Source: Paenibacillus sp. GM2 (lineage in GTDB: Bacteria > Bacillota > Bacilli > Paenibacillales > Paenibacillaceae). Taken from it: a stretch of 64,000 nucleotides of DNA. The notes below the pieces were generated by a model. The model had not been told where the DNA came from. It was given only the letters and a program-made list of their open reading frames with translations, and did no database searches. Position 1 is the first letter of the stretch. The number at the start of each line of letters is the position of its first letter. The stretch covers positions 2,870,961 to 2,934,960 of the forward strand of contig NZ_LN831279.1 in assembly GCF_900069005.2 (NCBI RefSeq), written 5' to 3'. The position numbers and the translations under genes were made by a program. This document shows positions 54,001-62,420 of this stretch, in pieces.

Positions 54001-54291
54001 CTAAGGCAGCTCGATCTGCTTATACTCGGTCGATTCCTTATACAAAATAATCGTTCGTCCAATCAATTGTACAAGTTCTGCCCCTGCGCCGGCTGCCAAC
54101 TCCTCTGCAATCTCTCGCGGATCGTCCAGATTGTTGTTCAGAACGGATACTTTGATCAGCTCGCGGCGCTCCAGCGCCTCCGAGATATGGCGGATCAGCT
54201 GATCATTCGTTCCTCCTTTGCCGACTTGAAAAATAGGTTGAAGGCTATGAGCCAATCCCCGTAAATAACGTTTTTGCTTTCCACTTAACAT
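54001..54291 (-). CDS. yhbY: CRM-domain RNA-binding protein YhbY
   Basis: Binds pre-50S ribosomal particles. The CRM fold is clear: LSGKQKRYLRGLAHSLQPIFQVGKGG, then the LIRHISEALERRELIKVSVLNN segment and AAGAGAELVQLIGRTIILYKES. The GxxG loop is here VGKGGTN. 96 residues is normal. Known as yqeI in Bacillus subtilis. Twenty bases separate it from nadD. Confidence 0.95.
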   Translation of the reverse strand: MLSGKQKRYLRGLAHSLQPIFQVGKGGTNDQLIRHISEALERRELIKVSVLNNNLDDPREIAEELAAGAGAELVQLIGRTIILYKESTEYKQIELP

Positions 54292-54353
54292 CTAGAATCA
54301 AAACCCCTTATAGTTATTAAATAGTATTGAAAATCTAATCATTACTCTATCTA

Positions 54354-55220
54354 TTAGCCCAGACTTGCCAGTACAGCCGACTTCATCGCCTCGATGGGAG
54401 CGGGCCTTCCTGTCCAATATTCAAAGGCATATGCGCCTTGATATACAAACATACCAAATCCATTGTGAATGGTACAGCCCCTCTGCTCTGCCTGCCGCAG
54501 CAGCTCTGTCTGCAGCGGATTATAGATCAGATCGCTTACAACGATTCCCTCCGGAATCCTCTCTGGATCAAGCGGGATATCATTGATCTTCGGGTACATC
54601 CCAACGGAGGTTGTATTAATTAAAATGTCGACGCCCGAGATATAAGCACCGATCTGCTCCAGCCCGCAGCCCGTGATATTGCCGAGGTGGGCCCATTCCA
54701 CTGCAAGCTGCAAAGCCGACTCCTTTGTCCGATTAGCGACAATCACCTGCGCTGGCCGCTCCAGCAACAAGGCATAAATAATCCCCCGAGCTGCTCCGCC
54801 TGCACCGATGACCAGCACCTTCCGTCCGGACAGATCGGGGACAGCTTCTTCCTTCAGTGAACGAATATAGCCGATCCCGTCCGTATTATAGCCCTTCAGC
54901 CGGCCTTCGTCGTTGACAATCGTATTAACCGCGCCGATATAACGCGCCCCTTTATCAATCTCATCGAGATCATCCATAACCTCTACTTTGTGCGGGACAG
55001 TCACATTCACGCCTCGAAAGCCGAGCGCGCGAATCCCCTGAATGGCATGGCGCAGATCCCCCCGCTTCACATGAAACGGCAAATAGGAGCCGTGCAGGCC
55101 AGTTGCCTGCAAAGCCGCCATATGCATCGCTGGAGATTTGGAATGGAGTATCGGGTCGCCCATTACGCCCAGTAACAGCGGCAACCCGTTATTTTCCCGC
55201 ATCAGATTCGTCTCCTCCAT
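54354..55220 (-). CDS. aroE: Shikimate dehydrogenase
   Basis: Reduces 3-dehydroshikimate with NADPH. Substrate site LLGVMGDPILHSKSPAMHMAAL near the start, catalytic Lys in GVNVTVPHKVEVM, the Asp in YNTDGIGYIRSL, and the cofactor motif VIGAGGAARGIIYAL with NRT (NADP-specific) after the next strand. 288 residues. ATG 55220 has GGGGAGGGG six bases upstream; the frame extends five codons to a TTG without a site. Sits between yqeH and yhbY as in Bacillus subtilis. Confidence 0.95.
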   Translation of the reverse strand: MEETNLMRENNGLPLLLGVMGDPILHSKSPAMHMAALQATGLHGSYLPFHVKRGDLRHAIQGIRALGFRGVNVTVPHKVEVMDDLDEIDKGARYIGAVNTIVNDEGRLKGYNTDGIGYIRSLKEEAVPDLSGRKVLVIGAGGAARGIIYALLLERPAQVIVANRTKESALQLAVEWAHLGNITGCGLEQIGAYISGVDILINTTSVGMYPKINDIPLDPERIPEGIVVSDLIYNPLQTELLRQAEQRGCTIHNGFGMFVYQGAYAFEYWTGRPAPIEAMKSAVLASLG

Positions 55221-55289
55221 GATGCCCCTCCCCAATCAATTTAACCAAACCTGCGAAATCGAACTTTGGATGCGTACCTTATCAACAAC

Positions 55290-56417
55290 CTAGATCAGCG
55301 ATGGACGCAGCATGACCTTGATCCCTTTTGGCACATGCACTGCGATGACTGCACCCATGTCGTTATTCACCTTGACCCAGCCCAGACCGGAGATGAAGAC
55401 ATCCACCTTCTGACCCTTGGCAATTTTGAACTCATGCCTCGTCCATTCCGGCAGATCCTCCAGATTGTCGCGGCTTGGTGGGGCCAGCAATTCGCCGGCA
55501 TGATCTGCGAACAACTCATCCGCCCGCTCCAGCTTCGTCCGGTGCAGCTTGATCCGCGAGCTGCTGAAGCAGGTGAACGACTGTCGTTCCCCCTGAATGA
55601 AATCGAAGCGGCCGAAGCCGCTGAAGAAGATCGTCTGGCCTTCATTCAATTGATATACAGCCGGTTTAAGCGGCTTGTCCGGCATAATAGTACCAAGATC
55701 CTGAGCACTTACCAGCTCGCTGTATCTTGAAGGGTACACAATCCCCGGTGTATCAATAATCGCTCCACCATCATCAAGCGGAATATGCACCATGTCGAGC
55801 GTTGTTCCAGGATAGCGGGAAACTGTCAATTCCTGATCCAAGTCGCTGTATTCACGGATCAGGCGATTGATTAGCGTAGATTTGCCTACATTGGTCGCCC
55901 CGACCACATAAACGTCCCGATTGCCTCGATGCCGCACTACAGCATCAAGCAGACGGTCAAAGCCGCTGTTCTGCTTGGCGCTGCAAAGGATAACATCCTC
56001 TATTTTCAGCCCCATATCCTTGGCTTCCTTCTGCACCCAGTTGCGAATCTTGTTCCAATTCGAGACCTTCGGCAGCAGGTCGGTCTTGTTCACGGCTAGC
56101 AATACTGGATTGTTGCCAATGAACCGCTGCAGACCGGAAATAACGCTCCCTTGGAAATCAAATAAATCAACGATATGAACCACAAGCGCCTTCTTCTCGG
56201 CAATTTGACCGAGCAGTCTTAAGAATTCGCTCTGCTCTACCGTAACGGATGATGCTTCATTATAGTTCTTAATCCGAAAACAGCGCTGGCATATGATTGG
56301 TTCTCTCTCCAGCGCTTGCGTCGGAATATATCCCGGTTTGGACGGATCTTCACCTTGCAGCTGCACTCCGCAGCCACTGCAATGAAGAGCGTCTTCTCTT
56401 ACCTGGACTTCTGTCAT
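55290..56417 (-). CDS. yqeH: Circularly permuted GTPase YqeH
   Basis: GTPase needed for 30S ribosomal subunit assembly. The N-terminal zinc finger has CSGCGVQLQG and CQRCFRIKNY. The GTPase motifs come in permuted order G4 (NKTDLLPK), G5 (CSAKQNSG), G1 (GATNVGKSTLINRL), G2 and G3 (DTPGIVY), as in the YqeH/YlqF class. 375 residues is typical. Its ATG overlaps the yqeG stop by four bases. Confidence 0.96.
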   Translation of the reverse strand: MTEVQVREDALHCSGCGVQLQGEDPSKPGYIPTQALEREPIICQRCFRIKNYNEASSVTVEQSEFLRLLGQIAEKKALVVHIVDLFDFQGSVISGLQRFIGNNPVLLAVNKTDLLPKVSNWNKIRNWVQKEAKDMGLKIEDVILCSAKQNSGFDRLLDAVVRHRGNRDVYVVGATNVGKSTLINRLIREYSDLDQELTVSRYPGTTLDMVHIPLDDGGAIIDTPGIVYPSRYSELVSAQDLGTIMPDKPLKPAVYQLNEGQTIFFSGFGRFDFIQGERQSFTCFSSSRIKLHRTKLERADELFADHAGELLAPPSRDNLEDLPEWTRHEFKIAKGQKVDVFISGLGWVKVNNDMGAVIAVHVPKGIKVMLRPSLI

Positions 56418-56941
56418 TTTCTATTGTCCTCCTCAAGCCATAATCCCGTCTTGCCTAGACGTCGTCTGACGATACGCTCCAGCCTACGGTTAATCCGAGT
56501 ACCGAGACCTTCATCGGCTATAGAAATCGGCAGCACCAGCACAGTATATAAACCCTGTCGGTTCCCTCCGAATACATCCGTCATGAGTTGGTCTCCGACC
56601 ACGATCGTCTGTTCCGGAGCCAGTCCCATGATTTGCATCGCTCTGTGGAACGGCGTTCCGAACGGTTTTCTCGCCTTATGCACGAATTCAATATTTAAAG
56701 GGGATGCGAATACGGATACCCTGTCAAAATTGTTGTTTGACACAATCACCAGCTTCAACCCGGCCTGCTTCACCTTCTCAAACCATTGGGTCAACTCTGG
56801 GGTTGCCGAAGGCACCTTGGCTCCTACGAGGGTATTATCCAAATCGGTAATAATCCCGCGGTACCCATCGGCATATAGCTTATCCAAATCAATGTCAAAC
56901 ACACTGTCTACCCGTAAAGCAGGCAAAAACTTCTCAAACAA
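56414..56941 (-). CDS. yqeG: HAD-family phosphatase YqeG
   Basis: Predicted phosphatase of HAD subclass IIIA. Motif I GIITDLDNTLVGAK holds both aspartates; motif II is VIVSNNN, and VVGDQLMTDVFGGNR is motif IV. I chose TTG 56941 (LFEKFLPALRV) because GAGGTGA lies five bases upstream, and it gives 175 residues, the family size; the open frame extends 38 codons upstream across a terminator hairpin. First gene of the yqe cluster and overlaps yqeH. Confidence 0.92.
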   Translation of the reverse strand: MFEKFLPALRVDSVFDIDLDKLYADGYRGIITDLDNTLVGAKVPSATPELTQWFEKVKQAGLKLVIVSNNNFDRVSVFASPLNIEFVHKARKPFGTPFHRAMQIMGLAPEQTIVVGDQLMTDVFGGNRQGLYTVLVLPISIADEGLGTRINRRLERIVRRRLGKTGLWLEEDNRK

Positions 56942-57016
56942 TTCGTTCACCTCGGTTTCATACGACACACTATACCATAATCTTTCCCCGACTTCCTTAT
57001 ATTTTAAAAAAGAAAA

Positions 57017-57043
57017 TGTCCCCGGCGCAAGCGTCCAGGGACA
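57017..57043 (-). terminator. Terminator after the transglutaminase operon
   Basis: TGTCCC pairs with GGGACA with an inner CGC/GCG stem; on the minus strand it is followed by TTTTCTTTTTT. It separates the MoxR operon from the yqe cluster. Confidence 0.85.
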
Positions 57044-57070
57044 AGTCTGATGCAAACATGTGACGGTTGT

Positions 57071-59302
57071 TTATTTTTTGCCATGATTGATGCGGGACAG
57101 CTTGTGACACAGCCGTTGGACACTGAGCCAATCCGCATTTGTCGCTGTCATCGGACTGTACATAGCACTTTCATATTTCTGTAACAAATGATCAAGAGTC
57201 CCCGAGAGCTCGGGCTGCTGCTCCCTGATCCGTTCGAACATTTCGCGAACCGTCTCATGCTCATGACGTTCGAACCCTTGCCGCTGCAGCTTCTTTACGG
57301 TACGCAAAGTTCCGTATGCAATCTTATCCGCATAGGTCAACGATCTGCCGAGGCGCAGGCGAACGAAGCCATAATAGATACGCTCCCGTAACTGATACAG
57401 AAGCCAGATGACCGCAAGCAATATAATACTCCCTGAAACATAACGTATCGCCGTGGTGTTGGCTGATAACCAGGAGGTCTCGTTCTCAACAGCGCTGTCC
57501 TGAACAATCTCCTCTGAATCCGGTTCATCCGCTGCAACTTCCTCCGGCGACTCATCCGCATATAACAACGGAGCCGTAAAGCCCGGCGTAGCTTCAAACG
57601 GAATCCAGCCGTATTCACCGAAGTACAATTCAGCCCAGGAATGGGAATCAGAATTGTTCACCTGGTACGCTGTTGATGTCGCTAGAGCCGGTCTCCCCCT
57701 CATATCCTCGGGATCCGGCTGGCTCCCCGGGCCATACCCTTTCACCCAGCGAGCCGGAATTCCTTGCGAACGCGCCATCATGACCATCGCGGTCGAAAAA
57801 TAGTCGCAGTAGCCTTCTTTTACTTCAAATAAGAAGCTGTCCACGAAATCCTTGCTCCGACGCAGTGAAATATCAGGTTTGTTCGTGTACTCATAGTTAG
57901 CCCGCAAATATTCCTGGAGAAGCTCCATTTGCTTGTACGGAGTATCCCCATCCGCTGTAATCTCTTCCGCCAAATCCTTAACCCGCTCAGGCAATGAAGA
58001 GGGAACCTGCAAGTACGCTTCGTCGATGGGAACCTTATATAGATGCTTATAGCTGGCTCCACGCAGTTCAGTCAATGGAATGACAGGAATTTCTGATGTC
58101 ACCTTATATTTAACCGGATAATCCGGCTGTGAGCCCCGGAAGCCTCCGCCCCAGCGCAGCTCCCCCTCCTGTGCGGCCCAGCTTAGCTTGGGATTTCCGC
58201 CACGATCCTCGTCCAGTAAAGATACCTTAGTAATGAAGTAACCCCCAAACAGAACCGGATAAGCTTCGTCCGACTCCATCGTAATGGTCTGCTCCACTTC
58301 CCTCATTTCAATATTTCCAGCCTGCTCATGAGTCAGGCCCGCAGGGGTAGTCATTCCGCGAAAGACCTCATAGTCCCGCTTTTCCTTATCAAAGTCAGCC
58401 CAGCCTTTTCCGGTATAGATATGTCTCGTCTCACCGCGCCAATAAGTACGCAGCGGCGAGTCTACCGACATCACCGGACTGTAATTGAATTCGAAGCCTC
58501 CGCCAAGCTCGGTATCATCTCGACTGTAACCGGAGAGAACTTCCTGTGCGTCGGAGTCTTTGTTCGTGATCGCATTTGATATAGCAGACTGTACTTCGCC
58601 GCCGCTCCCCTGTCCTCCGCTTCTCCCCTTCCAAGCTGTATAAGGATCGGTAAGTATAGGAGACACGGGAGGCACACTCGTGCCGATCAATAATACCCCT
58701 GCGAAAATAAGCAGAATATTGGAGACAATCTTGAACGGATACTTCCGCAGTCTAAGCCAGCCATAAGGATAAGCTATTTGATAATCGCGCAGATGAAGAC
58801 AGACGAGCCAGCCGAGGCCGGCAAATACCGTCCAGGCTACATTTTGCCATAATTGATAAGGAGTAAAAGAATCCAGAATGGCAAAAGCGACCAGATCCGC
58901 TGCCAGAAACAGCAAAATATATTTTCGCGTAAGAAGTAGTCTTGATATAAGCTCCATGGCTAACCAGGTGATTAAGGCGAACCAAATATATGGGATAAAT
59001 TCCATAAGCATTTGCAAAATCTGATCGGGAAACAATCGTCCGTACGGCATGTAAATCCCATACCTGATCAATATTATCCGACAAATAATCACAATAGAGA
59101 GCAGCTTGCCGATATTTCGCACCAGGGAAGCTACAGGCAGAATAGCAATCGCCGCCACAATGATCAGTGTCCAAGTTACAATATCGGTCGTCTCTTGGAG
59201 CCAGATTGGCTCTGTAAAGCTAACCCACTGCATCCCTAGCAGGATAATCCATAACATTTTAAAGAGACGATACCAATAAACCGGTTCATCGGAGCGCTTC
59301 AA
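57071..59302 (-). CDS. Membrane transglutaminase-like protein (DUF3488/TgpA type)
   Basis: Integral membrane protein with six to seven helices in the first 215 residues, a large extracytoplasmic region, a transglutaminase core and one more helix near residue 620 (VSGSIILLAVIWLLYQ), then a cytoplasmic tail. The catalytic Cys is in VKEGYCDYFSTAMVMMARSQ, the His in SDSHSWAELYFGEYGWIPF, with the third residue probably Glu or Asp in FEATPGF. 743 residues. It overlaps the DUF58 gene by four bases. MoxR, DUF58 and transglutaminase genes commonly occur together (yeaC-yeaD-yebA in Bacillus subtilis); the substrate is unknown. Confidence 0.9.
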   Translation of the reverse strand: MKRSDEPVYWYRLFKMLWIILLGMQWVSFTEPIWLQETTDIVTWTLIIVAAIAILPVASLVRNIGKLLSIVIICRIILIRYGIYMPYGRLFPDQILQMLMEFIPYIWFALITWLAMELISRLLLTRKYILLFLAADLVAFAILDSFTPYQLWQNVAWTVFAGLGWLVCLHLRDYQIAYPYGWLRLRKYPFKIVSNILLIFAGVLLIGTSVPPVSPILTDPYTAWKGRSGGQGSGGEVQSAISNAITNKDSDAQEVLSGYSRDDTELGGGFEFNYSPVMSVDSPLRTYWRGETRHIYTGKGWADFDKEKRDYEVFRGMTTPAGLTHEQAGNIEMREVEQTITMESDEAYPVLFGGYFITKVSLLDEDRGGNPKLSWAAQEGELRWGGGFRGSQPDYPVKYKVTSEIPVIPLTELRGASYKHLYKVPIDEAYLQVPSSLPERVKDLAEEITADGDTPYKQMELLQEYLRANYEYTNKPDISLRRSKDFVDSFLFEVKEGYCDYFSTAMVMMARSQGIPARWVKGYGPGSQPDPEDMRGRPALATSTAYQVNNSDSHSWAELYFGEYGWIPFEATPGFTAPLLYADESPEEVAADEPDSEEIVQDSAVENETSWLSANTTAIRYVSGSIILLAVIWLLYQLRERIYYGFVRLRLGRSLTYADKIAYGTLRTVKKLQRQGFERHEHETVREMFERIREQQPELSGTLDHLLQKYESAMYSPMTATNADWLSVQRLCHKLSRINHGKK

Positions 59303-60552
59303 CCGCGGCCACCCCCTAACAATACAGGCAGCTCGGTTAGAGACGATAACTGAATGCCAGCGATTTCCTGACGGTTATATAGAGATCCGGGACGCATACG
59401 TGAATCCACATTCCCGGTGCTGTTGATATGAATATGAAATGGAGCCATTTGGCTTCTTTTGGCCCAGCGCAGCATATCGAACAGAAGCTGATCTGCCAGT
59501 GGAGTAATTATAATAAAGAACGCCCCTGCATTAAACAGTTCCTTGCGCTGTTCAAGCTGAGCCTGATAATTACCGCTGCCTTCCGGACTAATATCTACTA
59601 ATTGATGCAGCATTTGCTGGCGCTCAAGCGGACTCTCCGTCGGGGCACTGCCCCAAACCTCTCGGCCAAGAATACACAATCCCATGTTGATTCTCTCTCG
59701 GCCTCCAAATTCCAGTAAAGAAGCAACCGTTGATACGGCCAGTTCAAACGCCTCCCGAGCAACATAACTGCCAGCATGAGCATCCAGTATAATCATCGTC
59801 TTCGGAATTGATTCACGCTCGAATTCCTTCGATTTCCAGGAGCCTGTCTTCGCCGTGGCATTCCAGTGGATTCTCGAAATTCGATCCCCGTAAATATAGT
59901 CCCTTACCCCGTTTATTTGTGTCGTCTCACGGCGCGATTGCAGGATCGTAGTCTCAGGTCCGGAATAGCGGGAGTTGCGGCTGAATAATTGCCAGCGCGG
60001 GATGAAGATCGTCCGCGGGAGTACATAGAACTCTCCTTCTGCCCGGAACGCTCCTTCATGCTCCAACAAACCGAAAATATCCTTAGAACGGAACTCCGTC
60101 GCCCGAAAGCTGTATTTTCCCCGTTCCAGCGGTGGGGTCTGATAGATAAGCTCCAAATGGCTTCCTAGGCGCGGGACCATGCTATCCTCATACTTCCAGG
60201 AATCTCCGTTATGCCGCTGCAACTGCTCATTTACTATTAAATAAGGAAGCATAATAAGAGTAGGCAACTGCAGCCTTAGCTTCACCTCAACCTGGCTTCC
60301 GGCTTGGATGGCCTGCTTCCCCGTTAATTCGCCGTTCAGCGATAAGCTACGCTGTCCTCTGACCCGCTTTACGCCCGCCAGACTGCAGATGACCCAATAC
60401 AACGCCAGCACATTGATCATTGTAAACAGCATGAACGATGTCTTTCCACCCTGAAACAATACGTATAACAAACAAATGAACCATAATGAAGCCGCTTTCC
60501 AAAAATTCCCGGAAGTCAGACCTGATTTTACTGCACTCATTATGCCCCGCAT
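59299..60552 (-). CDS. DUF58 domain protein
   Basis: Two adjacent hydrophobic segments near residues 15-55, then an extracytoplasmic or cytoplasmic DUF58 domain with the signature GDRISRIHWNATAKTGSWKSKEFE near residue 228 and a von Willebrand A-like core (MIILDAHAGSYVAREAFELA). 417 residues is typical. It starts two bases after the MoxR stop, with GGGGAG six bases ahead of its ATG. It is likely to act with the MoxR ATPase as a chaperone pair. Function in this organism is unknown. Confidence 0.9.
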   Translation of the reverse strand: MRGIMSAVKSGLTSGNFWKAASLWFICLLYVLFQGGKTSFMLFTMINVLALYWVICSLAGVKRVRGQRSLSLNGELTGKQAIQAGSQVEVKLRLQLPTLIMLPYLIVNEQLQRHNGDSWKYEDSMVPRLGSHLELIYQTPPLERGKYSFRATEFRSKDIFGLLEHEGAFRAEGEFYVLPRTIFIPRWQLFSRNSRYSGPETTILQSRRETTQINGVRDYIYGDRISRIHWNATAKTGSWKSKEFERESIPKTMIILDAHAGSYVAREAFELAVSTVASLLEFGGRERINMGLCILGREVWGSAPTESPLERQQMLHQLVDISPEGSGNYQAQLEQRKELFNAGAFFIIITPLADQLLFDMLRWAKRSQMAPFHIHINSTGNVDSRMRPGSLYNRQEIAGIQLSSLTELPVLLGGGRG

Positions 60553-60554
60553 CG

Positions 60555-61511
60555 TTATCTCCCCACAGCTACAGGCACTTGGATCTGCCGCAGGATCTGG
60601 AACAGCACCTGATTGCCGTTCATGTTGCCGAGTCTGGATTCCGGGCGCAATAAAATTCGATGTCCCAGGACATAGGGAGCTAAAATTTTGATGTCATCCG
60701 GCAGGACAAAATCACGGCCTTGCAGGAATGCAAATGCCTTCACCGCTGTGAGGAAAGCAATCGAGGCCCGAGGCGAGGCACCGAGCAGAACGTCTGCATG
60801 CTCTCTTGAGCGCCGTACGATCTCTAGCAGATAGTCGGTCACGATCTCACTTGCATGTACGTCACGGATTTGCTGCTGCATTTGCCCGATCTCTTCCATC
60901 GTCGTCACCGGTCTCAATTGATCTACAGGCTGGCCTTGCTGATGGGAATACAGCATATTCTTCTCTGTCTCTGCATCAGGATAACCGATCTGAATCTTCA
61001 TCATGAAGCGATCGAGCTGGGCCTCGGGAAGATGATAAGTCCCTTCGAAATCGATCGGATTCTGGGTAGCGCAAAGCATAAATGGATGCGGGAGATCATA
61101 GGTTACGCCGTCTGCGGTCACGCTGCGCTCCTCCATCACTTCCAGCAATGCCGATTGTGTCTTCGTGGTTGCCCGGTTGATCTCATCAACCAGCAGTATG
61201 TTGGTCATAACCGGCCCTGGCCGGAACACAAAGCGCTCCTCATGAGGATGGAACACGGAGACGCCCGTTATGTCACTAGGCAAAATATCAGGATTACACT
61301 GTATTCTGCGATATTCTCCATTGATTGATTTACTCAGAGCCTTAATCAGCTGGGTCTTGCCAGTTCCGGGAACATCCTCTATCAAAACATGCCCGCCGGC
61401 TAGTAGCGTTGTTAATAGAAGCTCAATCTCGAATGACTTGCCTAATATACAATTCTGCAGATTATCACGAATGGCAGAAAGTGCCGTAGTAATTGGTTCA
61501 TTTACAGGCAT
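60555..61511 (-). CDS. MoxR-family AAA+ ATPase
   Basis: Cytoplasmic AAA+ ATPase, probably a chaperone for the DUF58 partner. Walker A EDVPGTGKTQLIKAL near residue 50, Walker B ILLVDEINRATTKTQSALLEVMEER, sensor region PFMLCATQNPIDFEGTYHLPEAQLDRF, and the C-terminal lid GASPRASIAFLTAVKAFAF. 318 residues from ATG 61511 (MPVNEP), which has GGGG eight bases upstream; a TTG six codons earlier lacks a better site. First gene of the operon. Confidence 0.93.
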   Translation of the reverse strand: MPVNEPITTALSAIRDNLQNCILGKSFEIELLLTTLLAGGHVLIEDVPGTGKTQLIKALSKSINGEYRRIQCNPDILPSDITGVSVFHPHEERFVFRPGPVMTNILLVDEINRATTKTQSALLEVMEERSVTADGVTYDLPHPFMLCATQNPIDFEGTYHLPEAQLDRFMMKIQIGYPDAETEKNMLYSHQQGQPVDQLRPVTTMEEIGQMQQQIRDVHASEIVTDYLLEIVRRSREHADVLLGASPRASIAFLTAVKAFAFLQGRDFVLPDDIKILAPYVLGHRILLRPESRLGNMNGNQVLFQILRQIQVPVAVGR

Positions 61512-61592
61512 AAGCTTGTCCCCTTCCAATCATCGTTTACTATATCTCCCTATTTTACATGATATCGCTAGACTAAGTATACTCAAGTTCAT

Positions 61593-62002
61593 AGAGGTCA
61601 TCCAAAAAATCCGCTTTCGCTCAAAAAAACCAATTGGGGCCAATTCAAGAATAAGCGACCGCAATTCAAAGGCAGGTTTTCTTGCGATTTAAAATTCCGT
61701 CAACTCCGTTGATAACTTATTTATTTTAAGCCCAACATAAAGCAGCACTGTAAATTTATTAAACAGCGGTTCTGAATTTCACTTGGGCCTAAGTAAATGC
61801 TTGCTGATGCAAGTTTCCAGCGTACTCACTACAAGCAATGCTTGCTGATGCCAGGTTCCTGCGGAAACATCTCAGATGCCCGCGTACTGATCACAAGCTA
61901 ATATGCTTGCGAGGTCTGTTCTACGAAAACGTGTAGTTCCACTCCTCCTCAGTCTTTGGCTTTATCCCATCTTCACAGTGCTAATAACCGTACTTTTTGA
62001 AC
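61593..62002 (+). repeat. Dispersed repeat, 410-base copy with internal duplications (copy B)
   Basis: Begins AGAGGTCATCCAAAAAATCC and ends, read on the minus strand, GTTCAAAAAGTACGGTT, the same two ends as the 200-base copy at 37931. The first 110 bases match copy A (AATTCAAGAATAAGCGACCGC, TTTTCTTGCGAT). The middle holds AATGCTTGCTGATGC twice, 41 bases apart (61796 and 61837), and a third weaker unit near 61881. No reading frame is conserved. It fills the gap between the MoxR promoter and the spoVA terminator. Confidence 0.75.
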
Positions 62003-62011
62003 GCGCATAAA

Positions 62012-62054
62012 AAAAGAGCGTACCTCTCGCCGAATGGCTTAGAGTCGCTCTTTT
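62012..62054 (-). terminator. Terminator of the spoVA operon
   Basis: AAAAGAGCG pairs with CGCTCTTTT; on the minus strand it is followed by TTTTTATGCG. It lies 16 bases past the spoVAE stop. Confidence 0.88.
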
Positions 62055-62069
62055 ATGTTCCCGCTTATC

Positions 62070-62420
62070 TTATCCTTTTGGTCGGACGACAAGTGCAGCC
62101 AGGAAGGAGAAAATGATCGCTGCCGAGATACCGGCGCTGGTGACCTCGAAAATCCCGGTAATGACGCCAATCCAGCCATCCCGCTGCAGCTCGGAGAGTG
62201 CGCCGTGAACCAGCGAGTTGCCAAAGCTTGTGATTGGCACCGATGCTCCCGCCCCGGCGAATTTTACAAGCGGATCATATAGTCCGAATGCATCCATCAC
62301 CGCCCCGATAACAACAAGGGTACTCATCGTATGTGCGGGAGTAAGCTTGAACACGTCGAACATGATTTGCCCGAGTACACAGAACAGTCCCCCAACGATA
62401 AAAGCCCATAGAAAAATCAT
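62070..62420 (-). CDS. spoVAE: Stage V sporulation protein AE (SpoVAEb)
   Basis: Small membrane component of the channel that moves dipicolinic acid and calcium into the spore. Starting at ATG 62420 (MIFLWAFIVGGLFCVLGQIM) it has 116 residues, the family length; the open frame extends 80 codons upstream inside spoVAD and is not real. Four helices are expected; GAGASVPITSFGNSLVHGAL near residue 55 is the conserved segment also seen in SpoVAC. It overlaps spoVAD by four bases. Confidence 0.93.
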   Translation of the reverse strand: MIFLWAFIVGGLFCVLGQIMFDVFKLTPAHTMSTLVVIGAVMDAFGLYDPLVKFAGAGASVPITSFGNSLVHGALSELQRDGWIGVITGIFEVTSAGISAAIIFSFLAALVVRPKG

